From JAAYUH01 sp964640995 (GTDB lineage Bacteria; Caldisericota; Caldisericia; B22-G15): a stretch of DNA of 64,000 bases. Both the position numbers and the translations under genes were made by a program. The stretch is taken from contig CAZXJJ010000003.1 in NCBI GenBank assembly GCA_964640995.1, positions 206,058 through 270,057 on the forward strand. Reading direction: 5' to 3'. Under the pieces are notes generated by a model, which searched no databases, was not told the DNA's origin, and saw nothing but the letters and a program-made list of their open reading frames with translations. Positions 1-10,223 of the stretch are shown one piece after another (positions within the stretch are counted from its first letter, which is position 1; every line of letters starts with the position of its first letter).

Positions 1-1086
1 GTAATTAGAAATTTTAAGGATAGATTTAAACTTGAAGGAATATCTGCAAATGAAAATTTAAATACTCTTATTGAAATTTATAAAGAGTTTAAGCCAAAAT
101 ATATTCTAATAAATAATGAAGAGAAAGCAAAAGATTTAAAAGAGATAACAAATTCAAAAAATTCAGGTCTATTTAAAGAAATTTTTCCTTATGTATTAAA
201 AGATAGTGAAATAGATATAGTATTTTTTGCATCAAGAGGAATTGATGATATCTTTTGGATTCTTGAAACAATAAAAGCAAACAAAGAACTCTTCATAGCA
301 AATAAAGAATCATTTGTTTCTGCTGGCGAATTAATAATGAAAGAGATTAGAAAAAGAAATATGAAATTTATACCAATTGATTCAGAACATAATGCAATTT
401 GGGAACTCACTCTTGGAAGATATGAGGATGAAATTGAAAAGTTAATAATAACTGCATCAGGTGGTCCATTTTTTGATTTAAGAGAAGAAGAACTAAAAAA
501 TGTTAAACCAGATGATGCACTTAAACACCCAACATGGAACATGGGTAAAAAAATAACAATTGATTCTGCAACTCTTTTTAATAAAGGAATGGAAGTTGTT
601 GAAGCAAATTTAACTTTTGATATTCCTTTTGAAAAAATTGAAGTTTTAATTCATAGAGAAAGTATAATTCATTCAATGGTTGAATTCATAGATGGAGAAG
701 TTTTTGCTCTTCTATATGAACCAGATATGAGATATCCAATACAGAGGGCACTTCTTTTTCCAGAAAGAGAGAAATCTTCATATAAAAAACTGGATTTTAA
801 AAGAAATCTAACATTTTATGAATTTAAAAAAGAGCGCTTTCCTTGTTTTGAAGTTATAGTTCAAAGTGGAATTGAAGGTGGAATAAAACCATTTTCGATC
901 ATTTATGCAAATGATATGTTGACAGATCTTTTTTTAGAAGAAAAGATAAGTTTTATTTCAATTGGAAAAATCCTTAAAAAAGTTTATGATAAAATTGAAA
1001 GAAGAGAATTTTCTATCTTTATTTTAGAAGATTTAAAAAAAGAGCTAAAAGAATTTATTTTGAAAGAGGTGAAGAATTGTATATAA
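1..1086 (+). CDS. dxr: 1-deoxy-D-xylulose 5-phosphate reductoisomerase, 5' end missing
   Basis: Converts DXP to 2-C-methyl-D-erythritol 4-phosphate with NADPH, the committed step of the MEP isoprenoid pathway. The frame is open from base 1, so the N-terminus with the nucleotide-binding glycine motif lies outside the window. Visible are the family signature ANKESFVSAGELIM (around 295-340), the metal/substrate segment DSEHNAIW (near 380), and SGGPF followed by HPTWNMGKKITIDSATLFNK (460-585). The C-terminal helical domain runs to the TAA at 1086. It overlaps rseP by 10 bases, and ispG follows, so two MEP genes flank the site-2 protease as in many bacteria. An ATG at 337 is internal and is not the start. 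Confidence 0.95.
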   Translation, partial: VIRNFKDRFKLEGISANENLNTLIEIYKEFKPKYILINNEEKAKDLKEITNSKNSGLFKEIFPYVLKDSEIDIVFFASRGIDDIFWILETIKANKELFIANKESFVSAGELIMKEIRKRNMKFIPIDSEHNAIWELTLGRYEDEIEKLIITASGGPFFDLREEELKNVKPDDALKHPTWNMGKKITIDSATLFNKGMEVVEANLTFDIPFEKIEVLIHRESIIHSMVEFIDGEVFALLYEPDMRYPIQRALLFPEREKSSYKKLDFKRNLTFYEFKKERFPCFEVIVQSGIEGGIKPFSIIYANDMLTDLFLEEKISFISIGKILKKVYDKIERREFSIFILEDLKKELKEFILKEVKNCI

Positions 1087-2084
1087 TTTACGCGATAATC
1101 GCCTTATCAATTGCAGCAATTGCTCATGAATTTGGTCATTTACTAATGGCTAAAAAAGGTGGAATGCAAGTCGAAGAGTTTAGTATTGGTTTTGGTCCAA
1201 AAATATTATCTTTTACTAAAAATGAAACACTTTATTCTTTAAGAATTATTCCATTTCTTGCATATGTGAAAGTTAAAGGAATGGATGATAAATTAAATAC
1301 TCCTGATGGATATTATAAAAAGCCCCTTAAAAGTAGATTTCTAACTATTGTTGGTGGACCTCTTGCAAATATTTTACTTGCCCTTATTATCTTCTTTATT
1401 CTATTTTCAACTTTTGGTGATTTTAACAATCTTTCAACAACAATATTTTCAGTTCAAGAAAACTCTCCTGCCTATAATGCAGGACTCAAGAGTGGAGATA
1501 AAATTTTATTTATAAATGAGGGGGAGATAAAGACATGGGATGATGTAAGAAATGAAATTCAAAATAGCAATGGAAATGAGATAAAAATAGTTGTTAAAAG
1601 AGGAGAAGAAACTTTAACTTTTTATGTAAAACCAACAAAAGAAGCAGATAGATGGGTAATTGGAATTGTTAGTGGTTTTGAGAAATTAAATTTTTATGAG
1701 GCAATATATTTTTCATTCAAAGAAGTTTTAAGAGTAATGCTTCTATTTTTATCATCTATAAGATTACTCATAACCGGAAAAGCAACAGGTGGTGTTGTCG
1801 GACCTGTTGGAATAGTTCAAGTTGCTTCAAACATAGGAAAATCTGCTGGAGTTTTTGGAATAATTTGGTTCTCTGCAATATTAAATATTTTACTTGCACT
1901 AACAAATCTTCTTCCAATTCCTGCTCTTGATGGAGGAAGAATTCCATTTCTTCTTTATGAGTGGATAACTAAAAAGAAAGTTCCACCAGAAAAAGAAAAT
2001 TTAGTTCATCTGATTGGTTTCATATTTTTACTTGGACTTCTCTTTCTTGTGACATTTTTTGATATTTTAAGATGGATAAAATAA
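1077..2084 (+). CDS. rseP: Site-2 intramembrane zinc metalloprotease (RseP/RasP, M50)
   Basis: Membrane metalloprotease that cleaves transmembrane substrates such as anti-sigma factors or remnant signal peptides. The zinc motif HEFGH is at residues 17-21 in the first membrane helix, a PDZ domain occupies about 110-190 (SPAYNAGLKSGDKI), and the third metal ligand motif LPIPALDGGR lies near 280. At 335 residues the length is normal. The start is a TTG at 1077, preceded by an AGAGGTGA ribosome-binding site inside the end of dxr. The overlaps with dxr and ispG point to one transcript and translational coupling. The substrate cannot be told from the sequence. Confidence 0.93.
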   Translation: MYIIYAIIALSIAAIAHEFGHLLMAKKGGMQVEEFSIGFGPKILSFTKNETLYSLRIIPFLAYVKVKGMDDKLNTPDGYYKKPLKSRFLTIVGGPLANILLALIIFFILFSTFGDFNNLSTTIFSVQENSPAYNAGLKSGDKILFINEGEIKTWDDVRNEIQNSNGNEIKIVVKRGEETLTFYVKPTKEADRWVIGIVSGFEKLNFYEAIYFSFKEVLRVMLLFLSSIRLLITGKATGGVVGPVGIVQVASNIGKSAGVFGIIWFSAILNILLALTNLLPIPALDGGRIPFLLYEWITKKKVPPEKENLVHLIGFIFLLGLLFLVTFFDILRWIK

Positions 2085-3112
2085 AAAGGTCTTTTTATAT
2101 TGGGGATAAAAAAATAGGGGATGTTAATATTCTTCTTCAAGGAATGATAAAGGGGGATTTGAAAAATTTTGAAAAGATTAAAAAAGAAATAGATAAAATG
2201 ATAGACGAAGGTGCTGATTTAATTAGAGTCGCAGTTCCAGATAAAAAAAGTATTGATTTTGTTGAAAAAGTTGTTAAATATTCGAGAGTTCCTATAATTG
2301 CTGATATCCATTTTAATCCTGAGCTTGCGCTTCTTTCAATGGAGATAGGAGTTAAAAAAATAAGATTAAATCCATCAAACATAAGAGAGAGGAAAGACAT
2401 TGAAAAAATTGTTCTTGAAGCAAAGAGAAGGGGAATTCCAATTAGAGTTGGTGGAAATGTTGGTTCTTTAGTTTATGAAAAAAAGGAAGGAGAAAGGATA
2501 AAACTTCTTATTGATGCAATTGAAAGAGAAGTAAAAATTTTAGAAGAACTAAATTTTTTTGACATAGTTGTTTCTGCAAAGAGTGATGATCCAATTGAGA
2601 CAATAAAAATTAATGAAATTTTATATGAGAAATTTAATTATCCAATTCACATTGGAGTTACAGCAACTGGAAGTGATGAAGATGGAATTATAAAATCAAC
2701 AATTGGAATATCAAATCTTCTTTTAAAAGGAATAGGAGATACAATAAGAGTTTCCCTCTCAAACGAATCTTATTATGAAGTTCTTATCGGAAGAAAAATT
2801 TTAGAATCCCTCTCTTTAAGAAAAAGAAATAGAATTGAAATTATATCTTGTCCGAAATGTTCAAGATGTAATAAAAATTTTGAAAAAGTTTTAAAAGAAG
2901 TAAAGAAAAATTTTTCTAATTTAAAAGTTCCACTGAAAATTGCAGTTATGGGTTGTGAAGTTAATGCAATTGGTGAATCGCAAAATGCAGATATTGGAAT
3001 TGCAATGACAAGAGGAAAAATTTTATTTTTCAAAAATGGTAAAATGATAACAACTATTGAAGAATCTGAAATTATACCTTTTTTGAAAAAAGAGTTATTA
3101 AAAAAGGAGTGA
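2072..3112 (+). CDS. ispG: 4-hydroxy-3-methylbut-2-enyl diphosphate synthase (GcpE)
   Basis: Reduces MEcPP to HMBPP with a [4Fe-4S] cluster, the penultimate MEP-pathway step. The N-terminal TIM barrel contains VPIIADIHF and a KIRLNPSNI segment. The C-terminal iron-sulfur domain has Cys260 and Cys263 in SCPKC, Cys295 in MGCEVN and Glu302, the usual three cysteines plus glutamate. The classical GCxVNGPGE motif reads GCEVNAIGES, a mild divergence. The ATG at 2072 overlaps rseP by 13 bases. It ends with TGA four bases before proS. At 346 residues it is the short bacterial form without the plant-type insertion. Confidence 0.95.
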   Translation: MDKIKRSFYIGDKKIGDVNILLQGMIKGDLKNFEKIKKEIDKMIDEGADLIRVAVPDKKSIDFVEKVVKYSRVPIIADIHFNPELALLSMEIGVKKIRLNPSNIRERKDIEKIVLEAKRRGIPIRVGGNVGSLVYEKKEGERIKLLIDAIEREVKILEELNFFDIVVSAKSDDPIETIKINEILYEKFNYPIHIGVTATGSDEDGIIKSTIGISNLLLKGIGDTIRVSLSNESYYEVLIGRKILESLSLRKRNRIEIISCPKCSRCNKNFEKVLKEVKKNFSNLKVPLKIAVMGCEVNAIGESQNADIGIAMTRGKILFFKNGKMITTIEESEIIPFLKKELLKKE

Positions 3113-3116
3113 GGTT

Positions 3117-4814
3117 ATGTATATAAGTAAAATGTTTATTCCAATACAAAGAGAAGATCCAAAAGATGCTGAGGTGGTTAGTCATAAATTAATGATAAAG
3201 GCAGGGCTTATAAGACAAATTAGTTCAGGAATTTATGCTTTTTTACCGATTGGATTTAGAGTTTTAAAAAAAGTTGAGAATATAATAAGAGAAGAGATGA
3301 ATAAAATTGGAGCACAGGAAGTTTTTCTTCCAGCACTTTTACCAAGAGAACCTTGGGATCAAACAGGAAGATGGGATATTTATGGAGATGAACTATTTAG
3401 ATTAAAAGATAGAAGGGGGAGGGATTTTTGTCTTGGTCCAACTCATGAAGAGATAATAACTATGATTTTAAGAAATACAGTTAGATCTTATAAAAATCTT
3501 CCACAACTCCTTTATCAAATTCAGACAAAATTTAGAGATGAAATTAGACCAAGATTTGGAATTATGAGAAGTAGAGAATTTTTAATGAAAGATCTCTACT
3601 CATTTGATGCATCATGGGATTCTTTATTTGAAACATACAATAAGGTTTTTGAAGCATACAAAAAAATTTTTGATAGAGTTAAATTAAATTATTACACAGT
3701 CGAAGCAGATTCTGGTGCAATTGGTGGAAAGATATCTCATGAATTTGTTGCTGAATCTGTAGTGGGTGAATGTGAGTTTGTGGTATGTCCAAATTGTGGT
3801 TATGCAGCAAACATTGAAGCAGCAAAAAGTGGTGAGATTGAAGAGAAAAACTATGAGGAAGAACCCCTTGAACTTGTTTATACTCCAAATATGAAAAGAG
3901 TTGATGAGGTTAGTAAATTTTTAAATTTAAGTGAAGATAGATTAATTAAAGCAATACTTTATATGATTGATGAAAAACCTGTTTTAGTATTAATAAGAGG
4001 TGATGATGAAATAAATGAAGTTAAACTAAAAAACTTTTACAATGCAAAATCTCTTCGTCTAGCAGATGAGAGTGAAATTGAAAAATATACCTCATCCCCT
4101 CTTGGATTTTCTGGTCCAATTGGCTTTAATGGTGAAATTATTGCTGATTTAAGAGTAAAATATGTTAAAAATGGAGCATGTGGTGGTAATAAAAAAGATT
4201 ATCACTATATTCATGTGTCATACCCAAGAGATTTTAAAGTGAGTGAGTTCGCTGATTTAAGAAAAGTAAGAGATGGTGACCCTTGTCCAAAATGTGGTGA
4301 AAAACTGATTAAGAAAGTTGGAATTGAACTTGGACATACTTTTCAACTTGGAACAAAATATTCAGAATCAATGAAAGCATATTTTCAAGATGAAAATGGT
4401 GAATTAAAACCATTTATAATGGGATGTTATGGAATAGGGCTTGGAAGAATAATTGCAGCAACAATCGAACAATATTCTGATAATAAAGGAATTGTTTGGA
4501 CAAATGTTATTGCACCATACCACATAATTTTTATTCCAGTATCACAAAATGAAGAGACCTTTAAAGAGGCAGAAAATTTTTACAAGGAACTTGTAAATGA
4601 GGGTTTTGAGGTTATTTTTGAAGATAGAGACCTTTCACCAGGAGAAAAATTTAAAGATGCAGACATGCTTGGAATTCCATATAAAGTTATTTTTGGAAAA
4701 ATTTTTGAAAATGAGGGTTTAATTGAAATTAAAAGAAGATTTGATGGTAAAATTTTTAAAATAAAAAAAGAGGAGTTAATAGATTTTTTAAGAAAAGAAA
4801 TATATGATAGTTAG
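3117..4814 (+). CDS. proS: Prolyl-tRNA synthetase, bacterial type with editing domain
   Basis: Charges tRNA-Pro with proline. The 565-residue protein has the class II motifs: motif 2 near the TKFRDEIRPRFGIMRSREF segment (3525-3590) and motif 3 around GCYGIGLGR (4420-4445). Between them is the YbaK-like editing insertion (about 3900-4300) that hydrolyses Ala-tRNA-Pro. The C-terminal anticodon-binding domain includes FEDRDLSPGEKFKDAD. A Cys-x2-Cys pair after the HEFVAES segment (CEFVVCPNCGYAAN) and another pair in DPCPKCGEK look like small zinc knuckles. It follows ispG by four bases and its stop overlaps the next start, so it is read in the same operon. Confidence 0.96.
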   Translation: MYISKMFIPIQREDPKDAEVVSHKLMIKAGLIRQISSGIYAFLPIGFRVLKKVENIIREEMNKIGAQEVFLPALLPREPWDQTGRWDIYGDELFRLKDRRGRDFCLGPTHEEIITMILRNTVRSYKNLPQLLYQIQTKFRDEIRPRFGIMRSREFLMKDLYSFDASWDSLFETYNKVFEAYKKIFDRVKLNYYTVEADSGAIGGKISHEFVAESVVGECEFVVCPNCGYAANIEAAKSGEIEEKNYEEEPLELVYTPNMKRVDEVSKFLNLSEDRLIKAILYMIDEKPVLVLIRGDDEINEVKLKNFYNAKSLRLADESEIEKYTSSPLGFSGPIGFNGEIIADLRVKYVKNGACGGNKKDYHYIHVSYPRDFKVSEFADLRKVRDGDPCPKCGEKLIKKVGIELGHTFQLGTKYSESMKAYFQDENGELKPFIMGCYGIGLGRIIAATIEQYSDNKGIVWTNVIAPYHIIFIPVSQNEETFKEAENFYKELVNEGFEVIFEDRDLSPGEKFKDADMLGIPYKVIFGKIFENEGLIEIKRRFDGKIFKIKKEELIDFLRKEIYDS

Positions 4815-5466
4815 TTTAATAATTCCTGCTTATAATGAAGAAAAAACTGTTGGAGATGTAATTAAAGTTGGAATTGAAAATCCATTTGTTGATGAAATAA
4901 TTGTTGTTAATGATGGCTCAACTGATAAAACAGGTATTATTGCTAAAAAAATCGGGGTTAAACTTATAGATCTAAAAGAAAATAAAGGAAAGGGTTATGC
5001 TTTATATGAAGGGGTGAAAGAAAGTATTGGTGATATACTTTTATTTCTTGATGCAGATTTAATAGGATTAAAATCCCATCACATAACAGAACTCCTAAGA
5101 CCAATCATTGAAGGAGAGTATCTAACAACTTGCGGAATTTTTGAGAAGGGGCGATTTGCAACAGATATATCACATAAATTAACACCTTTTTTATCAGGTC
5201 AAAGAGGAATGGTAAGGGCTTTGTGGGAAAATTTTAAATATGACCCAGAAGTAAGATATGGTTTTGAAATTCTTTTGTCAGATTATTTTTGGAGAAATAA
5301 AATAAAAGTTAAATATGTTGTACTTGAGGGTGTTACACAACTTATGAAAGAGGAAAAAATAGGATTAAAAGAGGGTAGAAAATTTAGATTTCAAATGTAT
5401 AAAGATATTGCAAAAACTCTTTTAAAAATAGCAAAAGATAAATTTTTAGAAACAAAGGAGGAATAA
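4804..5466 (+). CDS. Family 2 glycosyltransferase
   Basis: Probable cytoplasmic GT-A glycosyltransferase using a nucleotide sugar. The N-terminus has the GT2 signature IPAYNEEKTVGDVI, then VVNDGSTDKT and the metal-binding DADL (residues about 78-81). There is no membrane anchor, and at 220 residues it is a compact single-domain form. It resembles the small GT2 proteins related to glucosyl-3-phosphoglycerate synthase, but the acceptor cannot be identified. The ATG at 4804 overlaps proS by 11 bases; a cupin gene follows after one base, so the three genes are probably cotranscribed. Confidence 0.85.
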   Translation: MIVSLIIPAYNEEKTVGDVIKVGIENPFVDEIIVVNDGSTDKTGIIAKKIGVKLIDLKENKGKGYALYEGVKESIGDILLFLDADLIGLKSHHITELLRPIIEGEYLTTCGIFEKGRFATDISHKLTPFLSGQRGMVRALWENFKYDPEVRYGFEILLSDYFWRNKIKVKYVVLEGVTQLMKEEKIGLKEGRKFRFQMYKDIAKTLLKIAKDKFLETKEE

Positions 5467-5467
5467 A

Positions 5468-5803
5468 ATGGAAAAGGTTGTAAAAAATTACATTGAGGTT
5501 CCAGAAGAAATTGTTGAAATGCAAGGAGCAAAAAATGCATTTATTAGATGGTTAATCAAAGGACCAAATTTTCATCTTAGATACTTTAGAATTGAAAAGG
5601 GTGGGAATTCACCAAGACACTCTCACAATTATGAGCATCAAATATTTGTATTGAAGGGCGATGGAAAAGTTTTTATAGATGGTGAAGAGTTTTATATCTC
5701 TGATAACTTTTTCGTATATGTACCTCCAAATAAAGAACACCAAATTATTAATGAAGGTGAAAGAGATTTTGAATTTCTCTGTATAATTCCTAATATAAAA
5801 TAA
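5468..5803 (+). CDS. Small cupin-domain protein
   Basis: A 111-residue single-cupin beta barrel. The two metal-binding cupin motifs are visible: PRHSHNYEHQIFVLKGDG (about residues 55-72), giving two His and a Glu, and the second motif PPNKEHQIINEG with a His (around 92-103). The N-terminus mentions no other domain. Such cupins are sugar isomerases, dioxygenases or simple binding proteins, and the sequence does not discriminate. It is the last gene of the dxr-led operon, preceded by an AGGAGG site at the end of the glycosyltransferase gene, and it converges on the OsmC-like gene with one base between the stops. Confidence 0.85.
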   Translation: MEKVVKNYIEVPEEIVEMQGAKNAFIRWLIKGPNFHLRYFRIEKGGNSPRHSHNYEHQIFVLKGDGKVFIDGEEFYISDNFFVYVPPNKEHQIINEGERDFEFLCIIPNIK

Positions 5804-5804
5804 T

Positions 5805-6239
5805 CTATTTTAAAACAATTTCAACTGGTGTCAAATTTCTTATATTATCTGAAATTGGACATCTATCTTCAACTTTTTTAAGAAGTTCTTGAAGTTTCTC
5901 TTTTGATTCATTTGATTTAATTTCAACTTCAACAACTATTTTTTTATAACCTGCTCTTTCTGAAAAATCTTTTCCCATAAATCTTAAAGGATTAATTTCA
6001 CCTTTTAAATTAATCTTTATATCATCGATTTTTAAATTCATTTCTTTTGAAATAACTTGAATAACTATTCCCAGGCAACCACCAAGAGCAAAAAGTAAAT
6101 ATTCAACAGGATTTGGACCCAAGTTTTTTCCACCTAAATTTTCTGGCTCATCTATCATTAAAGAAAATTCTCTTGCTTTTGCTTCAAAAGTTAAATCTTC
6201 TTTTAATTCAACATTTACTTCAAATGTTATATCTCTCAT
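5805..6239 (-). CDS. OsmC/Ohr-like thiol peroxidase family protein
   Basis: Member of the OsmC superfamily, small proteins that reduce organic hydroperoxides with two cysteines. At 144 residues it has the beta-strand N-terminus, then PNPVEYLLFALGGCLGIVI with the first Cys (about residue 55) and a C-terminal KVEDRCPISDNI with the second Cys (about 126). The spacing fits the YhfA/OsmC subfamily rather than Ohr. The ATG at 6239 is preceded by an AGGAGGT site. It stands alone between the converging operon and the degraded ABC transporter. The electron donor and natural peroxide are unknown. Confidence 0.88.
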   Translation of the reverse strand: MRDITFEVNVELKEDLTFEAKAREFSLMIDEPENLGGKNLGPNPVEYLLFALGGCLGIVIQVISKEMNLKIDDIKINLKGEINPLRFMGKDFSERAGYKKIVVEVEIKSNESKEKLQELLKKVEDRCPISDNIRNLTPVEIVLK

Positions 6240-6290
6240 ATTAACCTCCTAAATTAATAATAACATAATTGAAAAATTTTTTTAATAATA

Positions 6291-6838
6291 TTAATTTTGA
6301 ATTTGAATATCTACTATCTCTACATCAATTATCTCATGAGAAGTTTTAGTATCAAGATTTCATGTTGGTTCATCAGCCAAAAATAATTTTGGATTATTTA
6401 CTAGTGCTCTCATAATTCCCACTCTTTGTTCTTCACCTCCAGACAACTCAGAAGGATAATGATTAGCCCTATGTAAAAAATTCACTTTGTCTAACATTTC
6501 AAAAGCTCTTTTTCTTCTTTCTTTTTTATCTCTTATTCCATCATAGTACAATGGAAGTGAAACATTTTCCCATGCAGTTTAATCAGGAATTAGATTATAT
6601 GACTAAATACAAAACCTATTTCTTTCCTTCTAAATTTAGACAACTCTATATTATAAATTTTGTAATATTTTCACCATTAAAAAATATATCGCCTTTTTGT
6701 AGGTAAATCTATAGTTCCTATAATATTTAAAAGAGTGGTTTTACCAGAACCTGATGGTCCAATAATCGTTATGTAATCATGTTCACCAATAGTAAGTGTA
6801 ATATCTTTTATAGCAATGACATCAACCCCCTTATTCAA
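6291..6838 (-). pseudogene. Degraded ABC transporter ATPase (MacB/LolD type)
   Basis: Remains of an ATP-binding subunit. Read in pieces on the minus strand it has Walker A GPSGSGKTT (about 6740-6770), the ABC signature LSGGEEQRVGIMRAL (6405-6450) and Walker B LFLADEPT (6360-6385). A frameshift lies near 6695-6710 in a C/T-rich run. An in-frame TGA stands where the conserved Gly of EPTGNLDTKTS is expected (near 6358). The protein then ends early, after the HEII segment, without the H-loop region. A TTG near 6838 may have been the start. Three independent lesions make expression of a working ATPase unlikely. Confidence 0.85.
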
Positions 6839-6843
6839 AAATC

Positions 6844-8795
6844 TTATTCCTCTTTAATAGCCTCATTTGGAGTACTAGAAGAGGCATAGTTTGCTGGTAC
6901 ATATAAAGATAAGTAAAGAGGTATAATAAATGATAGAATAAAAATCATTAAAATTGATAAATATAAGTTAAACAAAATTTCCCTGTCTAGAATAAACTAT
7001 TGCCTCAATATCATCTTTTATATAATTAACTTCACCATCATCTTTATCTGGATATCTTGTTTTAAGAATATTCAAAGCTTTATCAATAAGATTCTTTTAT
7101 CCTCATTCTTAGCTTTTATTAAAAAATATGCATAATAGTTTATAGGAGTGTATTGAGAAGCGGAATCCTCAATAGATATATAAATAGTTTTATCAATTAG
7201 GTTTGAATGCTTATTTAATATACCAACTATTTTTCTTCCTAAAAATTCATCACCTATTTTGAGAAAACTTTTTTATAAATTTCATATCCAACAACAAACA
7301 TATCAAAATATGTATCATTAATACAATTACCTTCTTTTAATGAAAAATTATAAATAAATGGAAAATCCTCAGTTGCTCCAGATAATCTAAGTGTATATTT
7401 CTCTTTATCAATAGATAGATTAAAGGGTTCAGTAATAATTCTAAAACCTATATAAGCTTCATCTTTTAAATATCTCTTTAGTTCTAGATAGTCTTCAAAA
7501 TCATAAGTTGGTGCATTTTTAAATTTTTGAGATGTTGTTAGTCATGGCACAATTCTATAGGTATCAATTGAAATGTCATTAATCAAGTTTAAGGTTGTTT
7601 TTCTTAAGTTAATTATCGATGAAAATGAAGTAAAGGTTATTGACATACTCAAGGTTATAATTAATAAAAGAATAATAATTTGAATTTGTATTCTCTTTTC
7701 TATTTTAGGCATTTTAATTAATAAAGCAGGGGGCTCCTTTAAACTATGAATGACAGAAATTGTTGAAATAAGTATTGTCATCAACAGTAGAATAACCAAC
7801 GAACTAATTACATAATATAAACAATTTTTATATTTTAGGTATAAGTTAAGGATATATCAAAAATAATAAAACTAGAAACAGTTAACAAATTGATTAAAAT
7901 AGTTAAAATAGTTATTATTAATATATTTGAAATTCACTCTTTTCTTATTTGAAAATACAAATTATCATTTAGGTTTATTGAATGTGAATTAACAATATAA
8001 AGAAATTTTTTTTCCAAGAATTCTTTTCTATTCTTTTTAATAAATTTCTTTCATAACCATTTTCTGGTATTAAATAATATGTAACTTGATTCTGCAAGTT
8101 GTTCTTCACCTTTATAATTTATAATTTTTCTAATTCCTGTCTTTTTAGATGGAATTATAACACTTGAACTAAATATAATATATTCTTCTGGTATACTTTT
8201 TATTACTCCTATTATTTTATATTTTTCAATATCTTTGTCTATTAATAAATTAACTTCTTTTCCTACAAAATTATCATCGCCAAAAATCATCGTACATATT
8301 TTTTCGTTAAGCTAAACAACATTTGGGTGATTATCTTTGGTAAAACATCTACCATATTTCAACGGGAATTTTAACTCATTTATAAAATCAGGTGGAAATG
8401 AATAAACATAAACAACATTAGAATGAAATGGAATTTCTAATACATAATTTGTGATTAGTTCCGCTCTGTTTTATAAAAAATAAGTTTTATACCTTTTAAA
8501 TTAATGATTTTATGAATTTCATCATCGTTCAATTTAAATTGTCTAAATTAACTTCAGGTAATGAACCAAATGTTGACATTAATTCACCAGATATCTCATA
8601 AATTAGATTTTCAAACTTTATTCATAACTCTATAAGTAGTGTTTGCATAAATTGGTGAAATAGCGCCAACATTTATTGGGAACCAAAAGGAAAATTTTTA
8701 ATAAAATCTTTCAATTCTTTTTCATAAGAAAAAAAGTTGGCAAATACATACATAAACTATATAAAGTAATTATAATTAATAATATAAATTTTTTT
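6844..8795 (-). pseudogene. Degraded FtsX/MacB-type ABC permease
   Basis: Fragments of a large permease read in at least three frames with several stops. The N-terminal membrane anchor (about 8740-8795) is followed by an extracytoplasmic domain (fragments at 8051-8290 and about 8470-8700), a hydrophobic segment (7542-7799), a second extracytoplasmic portion (about 7000-7500) and a C-terminal membrane segment. The last ends in PANYASSSSTPNEAIKEE, typical of FtsX C-termini. Its TAA at 6844 lies just upstream of the ATPase remnant, so both belonged to one export or lipoprotein-release transporter. No original start codon could be identified. Confidence 0.75.
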
Positions 8796-8813
8796 TATGA
8801 TACTATATGAATT

Positions 8814-10214
8814 ATGAAACTTAGATACCAAAGAAATATTAAAAGTTTTCTATTTTTACTTTTAATAATTTTTATTATGGCTAATTTCATAGTACTTGTT
8901 CCAAAATTCATTTTTGGAGATGAAGCATGGTCTGCAAAAATATCATCTATGGGTATACTCTCAGCAATAAAAAATTCATTAAATGATTTTCATCCTCCTT
9001 TATATCATATAGTTTTATCACTGTTTCTTTATTTATTTCCTAAAAATGAAATTTTATTAAAAATTTTATCCCTTGTTTTTGGAACATTAAGTTTATATAT
9101 TGTTCTTTTCAAATTGAATGAATTTATCGGAGAAGAAGAGTCAAAATACCTTTCAATAGTAATTGTAGTTTCTCCATTCTTTCTTTATATTATAACCCTT
9201 GTTAGAATGTATTCCCTTGCATTATTTCTCTCATCACTTTCTCTTTTATATTTCTTTAAACTCCTAAAAGGTGAAAAAAAATTTAAAATCCATTTTATAA
9301 TTTCAAACATTCTTATGATGCTAACACATCACTTAACAATACCTCTCTTTTTTATTGAAATTTTTTATTTTTTAATTAAGAAAAGGTGGGGTGCTTTAAA
9401 AACCTCAATTATTTGTGGAGTTCTTTATTTACCTTTCTCTTATATTTTTTTAATCCAACTTAAAAGAAGGTTTGAACTTTCGAGGGGATGGGGAAATATA
9501 ACTTTTGAGTCATTTTTTTCTGACTTTTTCTCATTTTTACTCTTTAACTCAAAAGGAGTGTCAATTTTAATATTATCTATTTTTATTTTCCTTATAATAT
9601 TTGGATTATTTAATCTCAAAAATGAAAATAAAATTTTTATGATTTTTTATTCTTCCACTTACTTTATAATGTTTCTTGTTATAACTAAATTATTTGGCTC
9701 ACTTTATTTTCATTACATATCACTTATTATCATACCATCATACTATTTGTTAATAGAGGGTGCCTTTTTCTTTAAAAAATATAAAGAGAGAATCTTAATT
9801 TTTTTAATAATTTTACTTTTTGTTTTTACACCAACGAGTTTTATTAGGGGTTATCCAGAAATCTCTCAAATAAAAAGTCTTTTAAATGGAAAAAAAGTTA
9901 TTTTTTTAAATAGATATGAAATGTATAGATACACATTTAATATAAATGGAGATTTTAAATTCATAGCAGATCTTCCACTGAATAATTTTACATTTGATAA
10001 TTCAAAAAAAATTGAAAATGCAATAAATTTTATAGAAAATGAAGAAAAACCTTTTATTTTTGTTTACTCTCAAGTTGGAAGTGATTTTTTAAGTTTATAT
10101 GACCCAAAAGGAAAAATTAAAAATGTTTTTGAAGAAAAAAGTTCATCAAAATTAACTTTTGGTATTTATTCGGATTTAACTCTTTTCATCTATTTTTTAG
10201 AACCTATGAAATAA
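8814..10214 (+). CDS. Multi-pass GT-C-like glycosyltransferase (GT39/GT83-related)
   Basis: A 466-residue polytopic membrane protein with roughly ten to twelve hydrophobic segments and a short soluble C-terminus. In the first extracytoplasmic loop it has FGDEAW, followed by FHPPLYH. An acidic pair and an HPP motif at this place are seen in protein mannosyltransferases and ArnT-like enzymes that take sugars from polyprenyl phosphates. The acceptor, protein or lipid, is unknown. No ribosome-binding site precedes the ATG; a TACTAT/TATATG sequence lies 8-13 bases upstream, so a leaderless message is possible. It is intact although the genes on both sides are broken. Confidence 0.72.
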   Translation: MKLRYQRNIKSFLFLLLIIFIMANFIVLVPKFIFGDEAWSAKISSMGILSAIKNSLNDFHPPLYHIVLSLFLYLFPKNEILLKILSLVFGTLSLYIVLFKLNEFIGEEESKYLSIVIVVSPFFLYIITLVRMYSLALFLSSLSLLYFFKLLKGEKKFKIHFIISNILMMLTHHLTIPLFFIEIFYFLIKKRWGALKTSIICGVLYLPFSYIFLIQLKRRFELSRGWGNITFESFFSDFFSFLLFNSKGVSILILSIFIFLIIFGLFNLKNENKIFMIFYSSTYFIMFLVITKLFGSLYFHYISLIIIPSYYLLIEGAFFFKKYKERILIFLIILLFVFTPTSFIRGYPEISQIKSLLNGKKVIFLNRYEMYRYTFNINGDFKFIADLPLNNFTFDNSKKIENAINFIENEEKPFIFVYSQVGSDFLSLYDPKGKIKNVFEEKSSSKLTFGIYSDLTLFIYFLEPMK

Positions 10215-10223
10215 TAATAGAAG